A stretch of 64,000 nt of DNA, taken from positions 124,001-188,000 of the forward strand of contig NW_024609951.1 of the NCBI RefSeq assembly GCF_016920785.2, written 5' to 3'. How positions within the stretch are numbered: the first letter of the stretch is position 1; every line of letters starts with the position of its first letter. The translations under genes and the position numbers were made by a program. The notes under the pieces are model-generated. The model was not told the origin of the DNA, did no database searches, and saw only the letters and a list, made by a program, of their open reading frames with translations. Shown piece after piece: positions 20,690-32,570 of this stretch. Origin of the DNA: Ixodes scapularis (Eukaryota > Arthropoda > Arachnida > Ixodida > Ixodidae).

Positions 20690-21950
20690 CTAAGAACCAA
20701 GATGGCGAAGCCCACTAGTAGATCGGGGAACGGAGTGCCGAAACTCTAAGCGTAGCGGATTTAGTGGCTCTAGGTTCAGGTATTCGGCTCTTTTTGCCTG
20801 TAAGCTGGTGCAGCCCCATAAGAGGTGCTGAATATTGGGAAGAACGCCGGCAGAGCACGTATAGTACAAGTTACCGGCTTCTTTAATTACGGCTCTTCGT
20901 TCTCTGGCGCCTGATCTTGTGGGTGGCCCCTCCGCGGCTTGTAGTCTCGCCATCTGGCATGCACATCCTCTCTGAGCTCATTGCCGGTGCGGGCTTTATG
21001 TACAAGCGCTTGCTCCCCCTAGGCAGTCTTTTGGGTAACGGTGTGGGGTCGTAAGGTGTCAGTTCCCGCAGCCGATGGTGATCTTCTTGGCGAGCTACAG
21101 CTTTCCGTTCCAGGGGGTCTGTGTCCGGCAGTGCGGGTGGGACTGAGATTCCCAGGTTGGAGCGCTCTTCCCTGTGCTTGCTCGCCCATGTGTAAGCGGC
21201 CTCGTTACCGACGTCGCCTATGTGTACCGGGACCCAATCTACTCGTACTTTGATATTTTTAGCCGTTAACCAATCGAAGCACAGACTCTTGATCCGCTAG
21301 CAGAGTGTGCCTTCGCGAGGGGTCTTTCGTAGGCGTGTGAGGGCCTCCCTGCAGTTAGTAAAGATGGTTATACGAGGAAGAACGTCTGCTCGGTCGTAAT
21401 GTTCTTGTATACGATAGAGCAGCTAGGTGTACGGCATCGGGTTCGAGACTACTCGTGCTGGGCCCCCTGTCATATTGGAGAGTCTGAACGTAGCAGTTCC
21501 GGCCGGTCGCATACGCTAGGGTGGCCCGTTTTGCTTTTTTACCCCACCCTGCCTTCGTGAAGACCGCGTGCTCCACGAGGTCTATACGCGCTGCAGGTGC
21601 GGCCCTTACTTCACGGTGCTGTTCAGGCCTGTCCTTGCGAGTGAGCGGTTGGGGGTGTCTGACGATCAGGTCTTCAAAGGGTGGTATGCTTCTCAGATGC
21701 GGGGTCTCTTCTACGAATGGCCGCCAACCCTGTAGTTTCAGGAGGCATTGAGCGGCTCTAGTCAAGGTTCGGCGCCTATTATGGCCGCCTATGCGGGTCT
21801 CGATATTGGCTTGCAAAGTAGGAAGGTCCGAGTATCGGTGCAGCTCTTCCGTTGTGGTGTGTCTTGGCATATGCCTGTCATTGCACGCAGGCATTCTCGA
21901 TGCAAGACTTCCAGCTGCTTGTGCTGAAACTTGGTCATGTCGAAGCACGT
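20690..21950 (-). pseudogene. I/R1-type LINE 3' part with RNase H-like region
   Basis: Minus strand: the 197-codon frame (21948-21355) carries a conserved segment with L-K-L-Q-G-W-R-P-F and, further on, an RNase H-like region (Y-V-Q-T-L-Q-Y-D, a degenerate D-A-V-H-L-A-A-L, then I-F-T-N near 21360 and W-V-P-V-H-I-G-D-V-G-N-E-A-A-Y near 21215). The end (20953-20690) has C-x-x-x-(4)-I-Q-H-L-L-W-G-C, like the terminal zinc-knuckle region of RNase H-bearing LINEs. Stops and frameshifts separate the parts. Endonuclease and RT are missing (5' truncation near 21950). This is a different clade from the CR1-like LINEs in the window. Confidence 0.7.
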
Positions 21951-21989
21951 GACCTGCAACCGGCTTCTGAAGTGAGGACTGCCTGAGTT

Positions 21990-22409
21990 AGCAGGCGGAT
22001 GGTTCGCATGCCTCCGCCACCAAAGCGGTTGCCGTAGCCAAAATCAGTTTTTTGGCGAAGCAACCTGAAATACCAACATCGCGCGATACGCAACACGCGC
22101 ACGTGACTGACAAGTTGCTTACAATTGCTTTTAACTATGCTTGAATTTACTTTCTGTAAATAAAACCAGTAGATATTTTTTTCATAAAAATTAAAAATGG
22201 TCATCGGACATGGCTGTTCGATCTTTTCTAAAAACACACCGTAGCACTTTAATAAAAAGCGCTATATTCTGCTCCTCAAATAATTCCCCCCTCCCATACA
22301 CGCCTCAGCCGAAACAAATTCCTTTTAGATCATTCGAAATCTCGTGCACATTAAAGTTTTGCTTCCATTGGAGACTACTCGGAACACCGTCAAAGAAAAT
22401 TCGTAGTGG
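21990..22409. other. Unassigned
   Basis: No supported gene. The minus frames at 21935-22237 and 22305-22667 lack domains. Confidence 0.4.
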
Positions 22410-22640
22410 ATGTTCATACAGCATGAGGGCGGTCTGTATTTGAAGTGTGGTGACACTGGTTTTCCGTGCAGCGTATTGAAGAATGCTTGCGCTAAGAAGC
22501 TGATGGAAAAACATTTGAAGCGGTGTCAGGAACTTCCATTGGCACCCTGTCGTTACCCGAGGCCCCGCGATCCCACAGAACAACCCGCGACCCCCCCCCC
22601 CCCCCCTTCCTCCCCCCCCTCTCACTTTGTGCACTTCTGA
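22410..22640 (+). pseudogene. Possible TRAF-type zinc-finger remnant, ends in poly-C
   Basis: The 76-codon plus frame has regularly spaced Cys and His in its first half: C-G-D, F-P-C-S-V, N-A-C, then M-E-K-H-L-K-R-C and L-A-P-C. This resembles the C/H spacing of TRAF-type zinc fingers, which tick genomes carry in many diverged copies. The frame then runs into a C16 tract (22591-22606), which encodes poly-Pro and cannot be trusted. There is no promoter, no splice site I can defend, and no second finger. It may be coincidence. Confidence 0.25.
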
Positions 22641-23928
22641 CCTACATGCATGTGTGGATGTAGCCATAATTAGTTCAATCTAATGACTATGTTAATCAGT
22701 GAGAACAAAAATTCTTCCAATTTTCACTTTAGGCTCGATTCTGAAGTATGGTTTAAGAGAAATGCAAACTGTCTTAACAATATGGTAAATTTAGTTTTTT
22801 TTATTTTGTTTGGCGGGTTTTTTTGCCCAGGAGGCAGGGATAAAGGCGTGAAGCCTGACAGTCTTTGCCCCCCAACAGTTCAACAGTCAATAGTGAAATG
22901 AATGCAATCAATAAAACATGGCATACTCAGTAAGAAATAAAAAAAGTCACAATAAAACAGCTAGTTCAACATTCAATAGTGGGAAATGTAAAATGAAATA
23001 AGAGAACACAATAAAACAACTAGCGAAATTGCATGTTACACAACCAACCTGATTCGTATCGTATGACAAATGTAACGTGGTATGACAGAAACCATCATAT
23101 CAGTAATATAGATATAAAAAAAATTTTACACAAAAAAAGAGAAGAAGGAGACAGCCAACAATAGGACTGATGGCCGCCATTTAGTTTAGCAGTGAAGAAT
23201 GATCGAATATATGTAAAGAGCCACATTTGTAGTTAAGAATAAGTACATTACAAAAATAACAACTTAGTCTACATAATACACAACTGAGAAGCTGATACCA
23301 CTGCCCGCTAGAAAGCTTGGGCACTGTTTTCTTGACACCATAAAATGTTTTACCGTAATCTATAGTAATATCAGTTCTGTTTAGCATCTTAGTTATCTGA
23401 AATGACAGAGTTTTGTGACTATGATTGGTTGTTATTGAAGGCATCCTTCGCTTTGGGTCTCGTAGTTGTTAAGGACCTAAACTCTGTTTAGGTGTGGAGT
23501 ATACTGTATATTCTGTGTTTGTAAATCGATTGCAAGAGCCTAAAATACTATACTTGGACTGCCTTAAGCAAAGTGGAATAAATGAATAGTGTTTGGGTTC
23601 TTTTGTTTCTGATATCTCTTTTATAATTTTCGCACACGCGAAGAATCCTCTTCTGCATGGTGATAAGTTTGACATAGTTCGAATTGATCGCCGTCCCCCA
23701 AAACTAAGATGCCGTAACTGATTTTAGAGCAGAACGAAGAATAGTAGTACATCTGTTTTATTCAGGTGGGCAGCAAGTTTCGTATTTTATATATACTTTC
23801 CGTAACACGAGATAATTCACCTTTCAGTTTATTCACGTGAGTGTTCCATGAAAGTTTCTCAGTAAACCATACACCGAGAAGTCTTTCTTCCGCAACTTGC
23901 TCTAGCACAGTGTCTTCAAATTGTAAGC

Positions 23929-24181
23929 TTATGGGTCTGCAATCGAGATTATATAATGGTTTAAAATAATATTCTTAGTTTTGCTTGTATTTAGTTTTAA
24001 ACAGTTTGTCTTCAACCAATTGGATAGCTTCAATAGATAGACATTTGCAGCATTTTTTAGGCATCTTTTCGTCATTCCATAAAAGAGTAAAGGGAAACCG
24101 GATATAGTCGTTATATTATTAAGATACATAATAAAAAGAAGCGGACCCAAAATTGACCCCTGGGGAACGCCATGCTGTATT
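23929..24181 (-). pseudogene. LINE RT core after the MITE
   Basis: I-Q-H-G-V-P-Q-G-S-I-L-G-P-L-L-F is intact, but the position of the catalytic F/Y-A-D-D box reads F-Y-G-M, so both catalytic aspartates are lost. The frame then continues with L-S-N-W-L-K-T-N-C-L-K-L-N, normal for the thumb region. The called frame also reads into the MITE at 24186-24390; that part is not LINE sequence. Confidence 0.8.
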
Positions 24182-24185
24182 TTAA

Positions 24186-24445
24186 AGGGATGCTGACGCA
24201 AACATTTCACTGTCCATAATAAGTTGCGCACCGCCTTTCCATGAGTCAGCTGCCGCCGATGTGCTCGAGCACAGGCAACGAAATTGATATCATCATATCC
24301 CCCATTCGAGATTAATAAGCTCGAAATGGGGGAAATGATGACTTGAATTTCGGTGCGTGTGCTCGCGCACACCGGCGGCTGCTGACTCATGGAAAGATAG
24401 TGCGCAACTTATTATAGACAGTGAAATGTTTGCGTCAGCATCCCT
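24186..24445. mobile_element. 260-bp foldback MITE flanked by TTAA
   Basis: Nearly the whole element is an inverted repeat: AGGGATGCTGACGCAAACAT at 24186 and its complement ending at 24445, with arms of about 110 bp that can be followed to the centre near 24310. TTAA flanks it at 24182-24185 and 24446-24449. Removing the element plus one TTAA rejoins the LINE reverse-transcriptase frame without a shift (…N-R-L-K-I-Q-H-G-V-P-Q-G…), which proves both the boundaries and the target duplication. Confidence 0.92.
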
Positions 24446-24603
24446 TTAAGTCTATTTGAAGACTCACCGTTTATTAGTACATAAAGGTAACGATTCGGCA
24501 AGATACGTTTGAATTAATTTTAGAACTACTCCGGTCACACCGGAAGTTTCAAGCTTTCTAAGTAGAATATTGTGCTGCACAATATCAAAAACTTCAGTTA
24601 AAT

Positions 24604-25011
24604 CTAAGCGACCAGGAGTAAATATTTTGTTCTTAATATATTAAACATTCTATCCTTTATGTTAAGACGCGTTAGCTTCGTTGATATTTGCTTTTGAAAT
24701 TCGTATTGGGACTGCGTTATTATGTTATGCTTCTCAAAAAAGAAACAAAAAAAAAGTGTTAAAGTTTCAGCAGTCACACGCTCAAATATTCTAGAAAAAA
24801 CTGGAAGAACTGAAATAGGTCTGCAGTTATTCATTTTTGTCTCACCACATCCTTTATACACTAAAGTAACCTTGGCTATTTTTACCTCGTCAGGGGAATC
24901 ACCAGACTGAAGCATCTTCTTTACTATATTCAATAGAACTGGACTAACTATGGCCACTGTGCATTTAATAGGTAGGGGTTTTATTTCATCTGTTCCAGGT
25001 CGCGACGTCAT
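24604..25011 (-). pseudogene. LINE RT, N-terminal half
   Basis: A 135-codon frame with the RT entry motif C-R-P-I-S-V-L-P-V-F-S-R-I-F-E-R, then a nucleophilic-pocket-type I-I-T-Q-S-Q-Y-E-F (usually QxGF, here degraded to YEF). It breaks near 24650 into other frames. Confidence 0.75.
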
Positions 25012-26171
25012 TTTTTAAGTTTTTGATTATTTTATCAATTACAAATGGTGTCGTTGGAGTATGCATAATCGACCCACTTTGGTTTCCTGCTTCAATACAG
25101 TGATCCATGTTGGAATCCCTCCCAGTTTACGCACTCATGCTAAAAAAATGTATATGCATTGCATCGCCAAGTGTTTTCCCAGTGACACGTTTATTATCTA
25201 TTAGTATTTCTTTCAGATTACATCTTGCCTGCTCTATTCATGTGTTTGCTTACCGTGCTCCACACTTTTCTATGGCCATTGTGTATACGTAGAAGTTCTT
25301 TTTGATAGTATTTGCATTTCAACTTCTTTTAGGTTGGCATTCCGTTTGTTTTTATGGTTATTAACTCGAAAAGGCAACTGCACACCACGATGCCGAGTAA
25401 AAAATGATACTTTGCATTTTTCTGAATGATTCTTTCATACAGGTTACTAAGCATCCAAGGTGTTCTCGTATATATATATATTACATTTTACTCTATGTTT
25501 CTGAGGAGGAAACGCAACCTTATAGTACTGCCTGACTTTTCTCAAGAATATTTTATGGACATTTATAGGTTTACACTCAATGTAAACGTCATCCCACGTT
25601 CCTTCTTCCGTAAGGCAGCCGAAAGTTCTTAGTGTTTTCTCATTAATAGTGCGATTTGAAAGTGTCTCTATGTATCTGCTATTTTTACTAGCATAAGGGG
25701 GCTCTAGGCAGAAGATTGCAAGATGGTTACTAATATCACAGATGATAACACCTGCTGTAATATGACCAGAAATTCAGATTGATTGAAGCGTTCTAGCTGG
25801 ATTGTAAATTCTAGCCAAATTTAGTCGTTAGGCGATTGGGCACCTCAGCCGGATTGATACGTAATACTGTCTTTTGAGCTGATTCATTGCAAGTCTCGTC
25901 AAATATGTGAGTCTCTTCAGGTCACCGACTTAAAAGTTTCCGTGAACCCAAGGAGGTAAATGTGTAGCAGGTTCCCGACGGCAAAATTCCGGTTCCCCTC
26001 TCAAAAATTTCCACACCGTCTCTGTAACGTTAAGACCCGTGTCGCAGTTGAAAGCAACAAAATGAGAAGAATATGTGTCCACCAGAAAAGTTGCAATGAC
26101 GACGTAGCCTCCGTCATAGAACTCAATACGGGCGCATCACTACCATCTTCGAGTGCTTACGCCGTTCTTAA

Positions 26172-27001
26172 AGCAACACTGACAGTGTATTTATGCCTCC
26201 CAATGAAAAATCACTAATCATCCTATGAAAGGAAGCCGGTAATATCTGCAAGTTCAAAAAGCAAAAAAAAAAAAAACACGAGAAAAAACGCGAAAGAAAT
26301 AATTATTTTTCAATTGGTTTTTAGATAGCCATTGGCGGCCGCTTCACGAGAGCGCGCGTTCGGCCGCCGGCCGCAATCTGGGAAGTAGCGAAACGTGGCC
26401 GTCTACGAAAATACACCGCAGGCAAACTAAGAGAGCGGCAGAACGAAATTCATGCTTTCGCATTCAAAACACAAAAAGTGCTTATATCTCCTTTGAAGTT
26501 TTAGTTGTACAGGAAATGAAAGCCCGACTGCACGGAAGAGAATTGTCGGCTCGAAATTCGTTTTCTTTTTGCCCGAAAACCGCCGATTGAGAACTAGATA
26601 TTTTGAGCCGAGGCCACATTCATCTCCGTAGTCACATGCCGTTCTCTATAATTTAGACAGAACCACACATGTAATTAAATACGTGGATCATAGATGGCTC
26701 ACACTCAATATTAAAAATGGGAGAAAAACATGGTATTCATTTTCGTAGCTTCTAAAATGCTGCAAATATGCTGATTGAAACAAAAAAATTGCACAGCCAC
26801 CATGACTTCCAGCAACTTTCTCCTCCTCTATATTTCTTCTTCCTTTCCAGTCCAGTTTAGGTTTCGGTATCAGACAGTTGCGTTTCTTTACTTTATTTAA
26901 AATATACGTGACGCTGTAGCAAAATATTTATTGGCCAGTCTTCTGACACCATATTGAATCGGCTGTCAAAAATAAGAAAACATGGGGGTTATCATTGCCC
27001 T
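26172..27001. mobile_element. Possible 830-bp TTAA-flanked element
   Basis: TTAA at 26168-26171 and 27002-27005 flank AGCAACACTGAC and the complement of AGGGCAATGATAACC. The inverted termini match only loosely. The interior has a GC-rich patch (GGCCGCCGGCCGC near 26370) in AT-rich DNA and no transposase. Weakly supported. Confidence 0.35.
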
Positions 27002-27005
27002 TTAA

Positions 27006-28238
27006 GATTGTGTCACACACATGCTGGCTCATCTGCCAAGACTCGACACTCTGTGACCTAGACGAAAGGCCAACCTAAGAGGCTATGCGCCGTCCCCTAC
27101 CTGTTTATTCTAAGGATCGGGAAGGGGGGTGGGAATAAATTGGCTACGTGGTTGCCCTAAAGTTTTAACCAGCTTACAGCTTGTTCTATTGTCTCTGGCA
27201 TTATTGACTGCGAGTTAGCCAAGAGCAATTGGCCTCTTGGGTAGCGCTCCGCCACTGAAAAAAGAGGACACTGGAAATGCGCGGGAGTCTTCATTTCGCG
27301 GCGCACTGCGATAGCGGTCAATAAATGACAACGTGTACTTCAACATATAGGTTAACTCATTTTCCGAGGCGTGTAGCAGCAATTGTAATCTTAAAAAAAG
27401 AAGAAATAAAACATTCAAGGTTCTACGATGTCCTTTTCCCGCCAGGGACGTATTATAATATTCCAAAATGTGCCTATCGTATTTGATTGCCGAACTCATA
27501 ATGAGCTAGCTTCGATGTTCATTCTTTCATCTTACGACGTGTTCAACATAGGACTTAATTTGACGAGTGGCTTCTAGAACAGGACCATGATGGCTAGTGT
27601 CATATCGTGGCCTTGTTTGATACCTTTTAAGAAAAATAAGGTCTTTTCTTTTGAATTGTTCAGTTGCGTTTCTTTAATTATCGTACACGCCAAAACTTTT
27701 TGAAGCGCCATGCAAATGCATAAACGTAAAACATTCTGTAGGTATTCGCTATTTCGTGAGGCCCAGAAGAGAATCCTAGATAAACGCGTGACCGCGAGGC
27801 TCGACACTGACTAGTTGATAGGTGGGGGAGGAGTGAAGTTATCAAGGCTCATTGGTTAACTGGGAGGTCATTTGAGCAGGAGTGGAGTGTGGAAGAGAAA
27901 TAGGCAAGGAGGAAAGGTGGGAAAGGAGAAGCCCATTGCAGGTCTCTGAAAGATCATCAGGTTTATCATTTCAAGGGTGCCACGCGTTATCCGATGAAGG
28001 GAGCCGTGAACGAAGGCACTTTGGCTGAACAGGCTGGTGCTAAACAACGATATAAACATTTGTTATGCTGGAACGTTTCACACATGCAACAGAAATGACT
28101 AGCAATTTAACATTTATTTCATGTTGAGCTTGTGGTTGTTGGTGTTTTCTATTACACGTTGTGACAAAAATATCATTCAGGTACCACATTGTGCATAAAA
28201 CTTTTATGTCTGCGTAAGATCTACGTCTACATTTTTTA
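27006..28238. other. Unassigned
   Basis: The short minus frames (27215-27499, 27574-27807, 27868-28059) carry no recognisable domain. AATAAA on the minus strand at 28118-28113 could serve the candidate exon at 28239-28316. Confidence 0.4.
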
Positions 28239-28316
28239 CTAGTCACACAAATATGGCGTCCACCAGCTACCCTTGCACGTTGGGCATGGTGGGCCACACT
28301 GATGAGGTCCGTCGCA
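28239..28316 (-). CDS. Candidate terminal coding exon, cysteine-rich
   Basis: Seen on the minus strand: a strong splice acceptor (T-rich tract ending TTTTTTTACAG at 28327-28317), then 25 codons with five cysteines spaced C-x5-C-x3-C-x2-C-x9-C, ending Asp-stop (TAG at 28241-28239), with AATAAA about 120 bases downstream. The exon is clearly more GC-rich than its surroundings. The spacing and the short terminal exon are like small secreted disulphide-rich proteins that are abundant in tick saliva, but I cannot name a family. No upstream exon was identified. Chance occurrence remains possible. Confidence 0.35.
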   Translation of the reverse strand, partial: CDGPHQCGPPCPTCKGSWWTPYLCD

Positions 28317-28786
28317 CTGTAAAAAAATAAAATATAAAGCATTTATAATAGAAATAAATATACTTAATATGCTAGTTGTTCGCAGGTTATTTTCTTTTCT
28401 TCAAAAAAAGGTGATCCCTGCATTTTTAGTGATCATTGCTTGTCTATCTGCTTATTAAAAGACACAAAGACATAGGGTCATTTTAGTGAAAAATTAACAC
28501 TGTTGGGTGCCTAGAAAACAATACCATTATAGGTCACGCATGCATATAATTTAAGCGTAGACATCATTATTCCACCGAACATTAATCGAATTTTGGAAAC
28601 ATGAAATTTAGATTAATCACTATCCGTTTTCTTTGTTTCCGTTACTTGATAGCGAAATTGATGAAGGGAAAGCACCTTAAACTATCTCCACAAATGATGC
28701 GACGTCGAGTACACCACTCGTTCCGAATACCACGTTATTACTTTGGAAGTGACTCGTCCATGCTTTTACCAAGAAGAGAACACCGA
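28317..28786. other. Unassigned; candidate intron of the exon above
   Basis: AT-rich, with no supported frame. Confidence 0.35.
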
Positions 28787-28945
28787 GGGCCCTAAACTCG
28801 TCAAACACAAAGTTGGAGCCGAAAGTTGGCGGAGCGCGCCGATTGGACGTCGGCGAAAAAAGTGCCAAGTCATCGTCGTGATAGAACAGTCGGTGAGTTC
28901 CATCAGCTTCGGCCCCAGTTTTGTGTTTCACGAGTTTAGGGGCCC
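28787..28945. mobile_element. 159-bp palindromic MITE
   Basis: Inverted arms of about 38 bp, GGGCCCTAAACTCGTCAAAC at the left and the complement of GGGCCCCTAAACTCGTGAAA at the right, end at GGGCCC on both sides. The interior is GC-rich. No clear target duplication. Confidence 0.7.
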
Positions 28946-30895
28946 AAAATCATAATGCGGTTCATCTCAGAAATTGCCTAATCCTGCGCTGAGTTTTGAG
29001 GAGCTTTTGTGTTGTTTTCACCTTCAAAGTTTGAGAACAAAAATATAGAAGAGATTCGAATGATACTGCACAGCTTATTGCCGCTTCGCAAAATGAATAA
29101 ATTCAGTGATTTTGAATATTACTGCTTTGAAGTGTTCATATGCAGGATGGCTCATATTATATTTTGTTTAAAGTTTATAAAAATACATTAAATGAATAAC
29201 ATTTATTCTGGTTGCTACCGTGCCATCTCTTTTTTTAATAAAGGTGGACAGCGAGCAAAGGCAACGCAGATTTTATGTAACATCCATCTTCATTTCTTGC
29301 AACAACTGAAACCGACAGTATAACAAAATTCTAGAATTATTGCTCAAAGCGTGCCACTTTTTCATTGGAGAGGTAATCGATCAACCGTGAAGTGGAGCCT
29401 CCAGCATCGAAGACATGATCAGATTATTTCCCATCACGGCGTGTGCACGAAAAGAAGTAACAGAAAAGCAAAAGGAAGCACAACAAATTCACAAAATTTT
29501 ATAGCTATCAGAAAGTTTGGGAGGCATATTTTACATAATAATATTTTTGTTTTTCTTGTGGCATAATGGACAGCAACGGTGCTTCCAAGGAGTTAATGTT
29601 AGGTTGTGATATGGCATGATAGTTTCGTCTGACCAACTGGTACACGGGCCGTTACGCCAAGATGTGACATCATGGTGTTACCTGACGCGCATGTGTCACG
29701 TTCCGTCACGGCTTAAAGTGACGTCCTACTGTTATGCGTTGGTGCCACGTAAGGACTGCCACACGGATATCCTCACGTGAACACCATCCGCTTAGTTTCA
29801 AGGAATGTAAGTCCACTAAATTGGCCTCTATTGATTGCTTTTTTACACGTCACATGACCATTATCTAAAACTTAGGTTGTATCGCTAAATTTAGTATGTA
29901 AAATTTATTTACGTCGTTGCACTAATGTTAGAGCACTTACGTTAGGCTTTTACTTGCGGTAGATTATTGAGAGATTTTTTTTTAATTTTGTAAGCACTCT
30001 CTATATGCATATTTTGAGCAAAAATCGTAAAATGCGGATGAAACAGTCGTACTAAATTATGTCCACATATAGCAAGGAGAGAGCTAATAAAAAAAGTGTT
30101 CCACTCGTGTTTTCTTTTTTTTTTTTTGGTTGGAGGCGGAATCATTCACGCGCAGCTTAAGGTAATTAGTTCTTAAGTCAACGCTCCAAAGAAACATTGT
30201 ACCAATAATGGGAACGCTTTTTGTTTTTTGTTTTTATAAGCGCGAAGACAGCACGCCACTGTGATCTTCTCTTTAAATGGTGTGTATGAAAGATGGAACC
30301 CTGCTGTAATAGACACTCTGTATCAAAGTACTTCAAAATTGAAATAAAAATAACAAAAATGCTTTCTGGCAAATACGGAGACATGAAAAAATTCAAGGAT
30401 TGGGCGCGATTGTGATACCTTTTCTTGAGGCATTTACCGATCTTAATTTTCGGTGCGAAGCATTTTCGGCGCGTAGTCTCTCGAACTGGCACAAATGTGC
30501 AATACAAAAAAATAAGACAGGGAAAGATACCTCTACTGAGGATAAAAACTTACAACAAATTACCTGTTTTTTTTTGTTTTGTTTTTGTTAACAACCGCTA
30601 CTTTTATATCTTATTGTGAGAACCGAATCTCTGGACAAATCGTCGTCTAATAATCGTTTATTCACTTACGAACTTTCGGCAATAAGGTACTTTCTGTAAC
30701 TTTGGTCCCTTGTCGCGTTCACTGCACTCCACGGAGTAGAAGCTGAAAACAAATGATTGAAACTGAGAATCGAGAAGCTTAATGATTTTTATTGGCGTTC
30801 GCTGTTCAACGAAACAAACCCAAAAGTGTGCAACAAGGATATAATCTTAAAATATATAAAGGATGGTCTATACCGTAGGCGCTTTCTTTATCGTG
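28946..30895. other. Unassigned AT-rich DNA
   Basis: T- and A-homopolymers and short overlapping frames only; no domain recognised. Confidence 0.45.
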
Positions 30896-30924
30896 CGTCA
30901 TCCCTTTTTGACGCCTCGCGGCGC

Positions 30925-31223
30925 GTTCTCCTCCGTGGCGGAGGCGCGGAGGCTTTGTGCTGACAGCACGAAAGCTCCGCAAGTGCACGCGGCGGAGCCG
31001 GGGACGGAGTTTCCCGGGATGTTGACGTCACGACATCCGTCCGCGGAGTTCTTCTTCGTGTGGATACCCCTTAAAGCGGTATCCACACGAAGGGGAACTC
31101 CGCGGACGGATGTCGTGAGGTCAACAACCCGGGGAACTTCGTCCCCGGCTCCGCCGCGTGCACCTGCGGAGCTTTCGTGCCGACAGCACGAAGCCTCCGT
31201 GCCTCCGCCACGTAGGAGAACGG
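30925..31223. repeat. ~300-bp GC-rich near-palindrome
   Basis: The arms meet at about 31070-31076 (GGATACCCCTTAAAGCGGTATCC). Both contain CGGAGCCGGGGACGGAG-type and GACATCCGTCCGCGGAG blocks in opposite orientation, with a few mismatches. The long frames on both strands here are shadows of the palindrome. The partner arm of the outer element (32360-32395) lacks it, consistent with insertion into the left arm. Confidence 0.8.
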
Positions 31224-32393
31224 AAGAACGCATTGAGTTATTATAATGTGCGCTAGAGGTTCAAGTGGCGCTAGTGTGCTGACGCAAATTGAAGCAGACA
31301 GCAACCAGTCGAAAATTGACTTCCGGTAATGCATTTCTATGGGAAAAAGGGAGTGCATTTTCTCCCTGCGCTCGATCATAAGAGCAAATATCCCAAATAA
31401 TTCGTACGTACTAGGTAGTTTGGAACATTTCTCAGTCAGGCCGACGAAAGAATTGGTCAGTTACGGCGTTTTTTTCTCGAATTCATCGCACTAAAAACGG
31501 TGCTAAAACGGCTTCGTACGTGTATTTATGTGCACTGTCGGACACTGTTAGCGCGAACGCGGCGTCGGCGATTTCCAGCATGGGGGATATACATGCCAAA
31601 CGAACGAAGGACATCTGGAAAATCAAGAACGGCGGCAAGAACTACGCAGCAACACCGGATAACTTGCAGTGCATGTACGATCAAAATAAATTGAAGGCCA
31701 CGTAATCTATTCCGATTTTAAATAAGTGAGTACCGCTTTATTCTTTCCGTCCTGAGAGCTGTGTGTTCTATGTTCAAAATATCACCCCCGCGCTAGACAT
31801 CTTTGAGAACAAGTGCGCGATAAAAGCTGCCCGGCAGAGAAAACAATACGAAGAGACACCTTTCATATCTCACGGACTTTATTCTCTACACTGAAGGTTT
31901 TTATCCGCTCATGCACGATGGGATCATTTTCATATGGTGACAGTACTGGCATATTATCAATATACAAGCGTCACCGGAATGCTGGCGAGCCTTGAACACA
32001 GTGTATGTTCGTTTCGATCGTAATTTTGCTTTGAATCGTCGCTTGTTTTTACACACCTGCTGCGGAACACACGTTTGGGACTGAAATGCAGCGAAGTTAA
32101 ACATCGCTCACTGATGAAGAAAAATGCGAAAACTAAAGCAATTACACTTTTACAATGTTAATTAAGACACTTACTATTCGGTACGACCAAAATAACCTAA
32201 GTGTTCCATGTTATTTTCCGGCGAAGAGACAAAATGCACGCGCGTTTTCCCATAGGAATGCACAGGAGCACCGCAAAAGTAGACTGGTTGCTGTCTGCTT
32301 CAATTTGCGTCACGGAAGTCGCATAGACACTAGCGGCACTTGAACCTCTAGCGTACATTATAATAACTCTATGGGAGAACGGCGCCTCGAGGC

Positions 32394-32570
32394 GTCAAAA
32401 AGGGATGACGTATGTCTCACGTGATGCGCGCTCCGCGGAGGAAAGGAGCAAATTTCTCCTTCGTGTGGATACCCCATTAAGGGGTATCCACAGGAAGGAG
32501 AAATCCGCCCGTTTTTTCCGCGGAGCGCGCATCACGTGAGGCATACGTCATCCCTTTTTGACGGGCAGGT
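32394..32570. repeat. ~175-bp near-perfect palindrome
   Basis: Starts AAAAAGGGATGACG, centre at about 32483 (GGATACCCCATTAAGGGGTATCC), ends CGTCATCCCTTTTT. Arms share CACGTGATGCGCGCTCCGCGGA and its complement. The central half resembles the centre of the palindrome at 31070. Confidence 0.85.

Larger units (their letters stand above)
22900..25800 (-). mobile_element. 5'-truncated CR1-like LINE, split by a MITE
   Basis: Minus strand order: end of the endonuclease (C-D-I-S-N-H-L-A-I-F near 25720, where the usual SDH Asp is Asn), linker (K-C-K-Y-Y-Q-K-E-L-L near 25315), RT N-terminal half (25011-24604, with N-N-C-R-P-I-S-V-L-P-V-F-S-R-I-F-E-R), RT core (about 24600-23930), then a decayed C-terminal domain toward 23180. 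Many frameshifts. The boundary at the low-coordinate end is approximate and no clean 3' tail was seen. Confidence 0.75.

Noticed and set aside
28290..28312. CTGATGAG-like core suggesting a hammerhead ribozyme
   Set aside because: No GAAAC partner or stem pairing; other CTGATGA occurrences (58457, 32113, 39188 minus) also lack the required stems.
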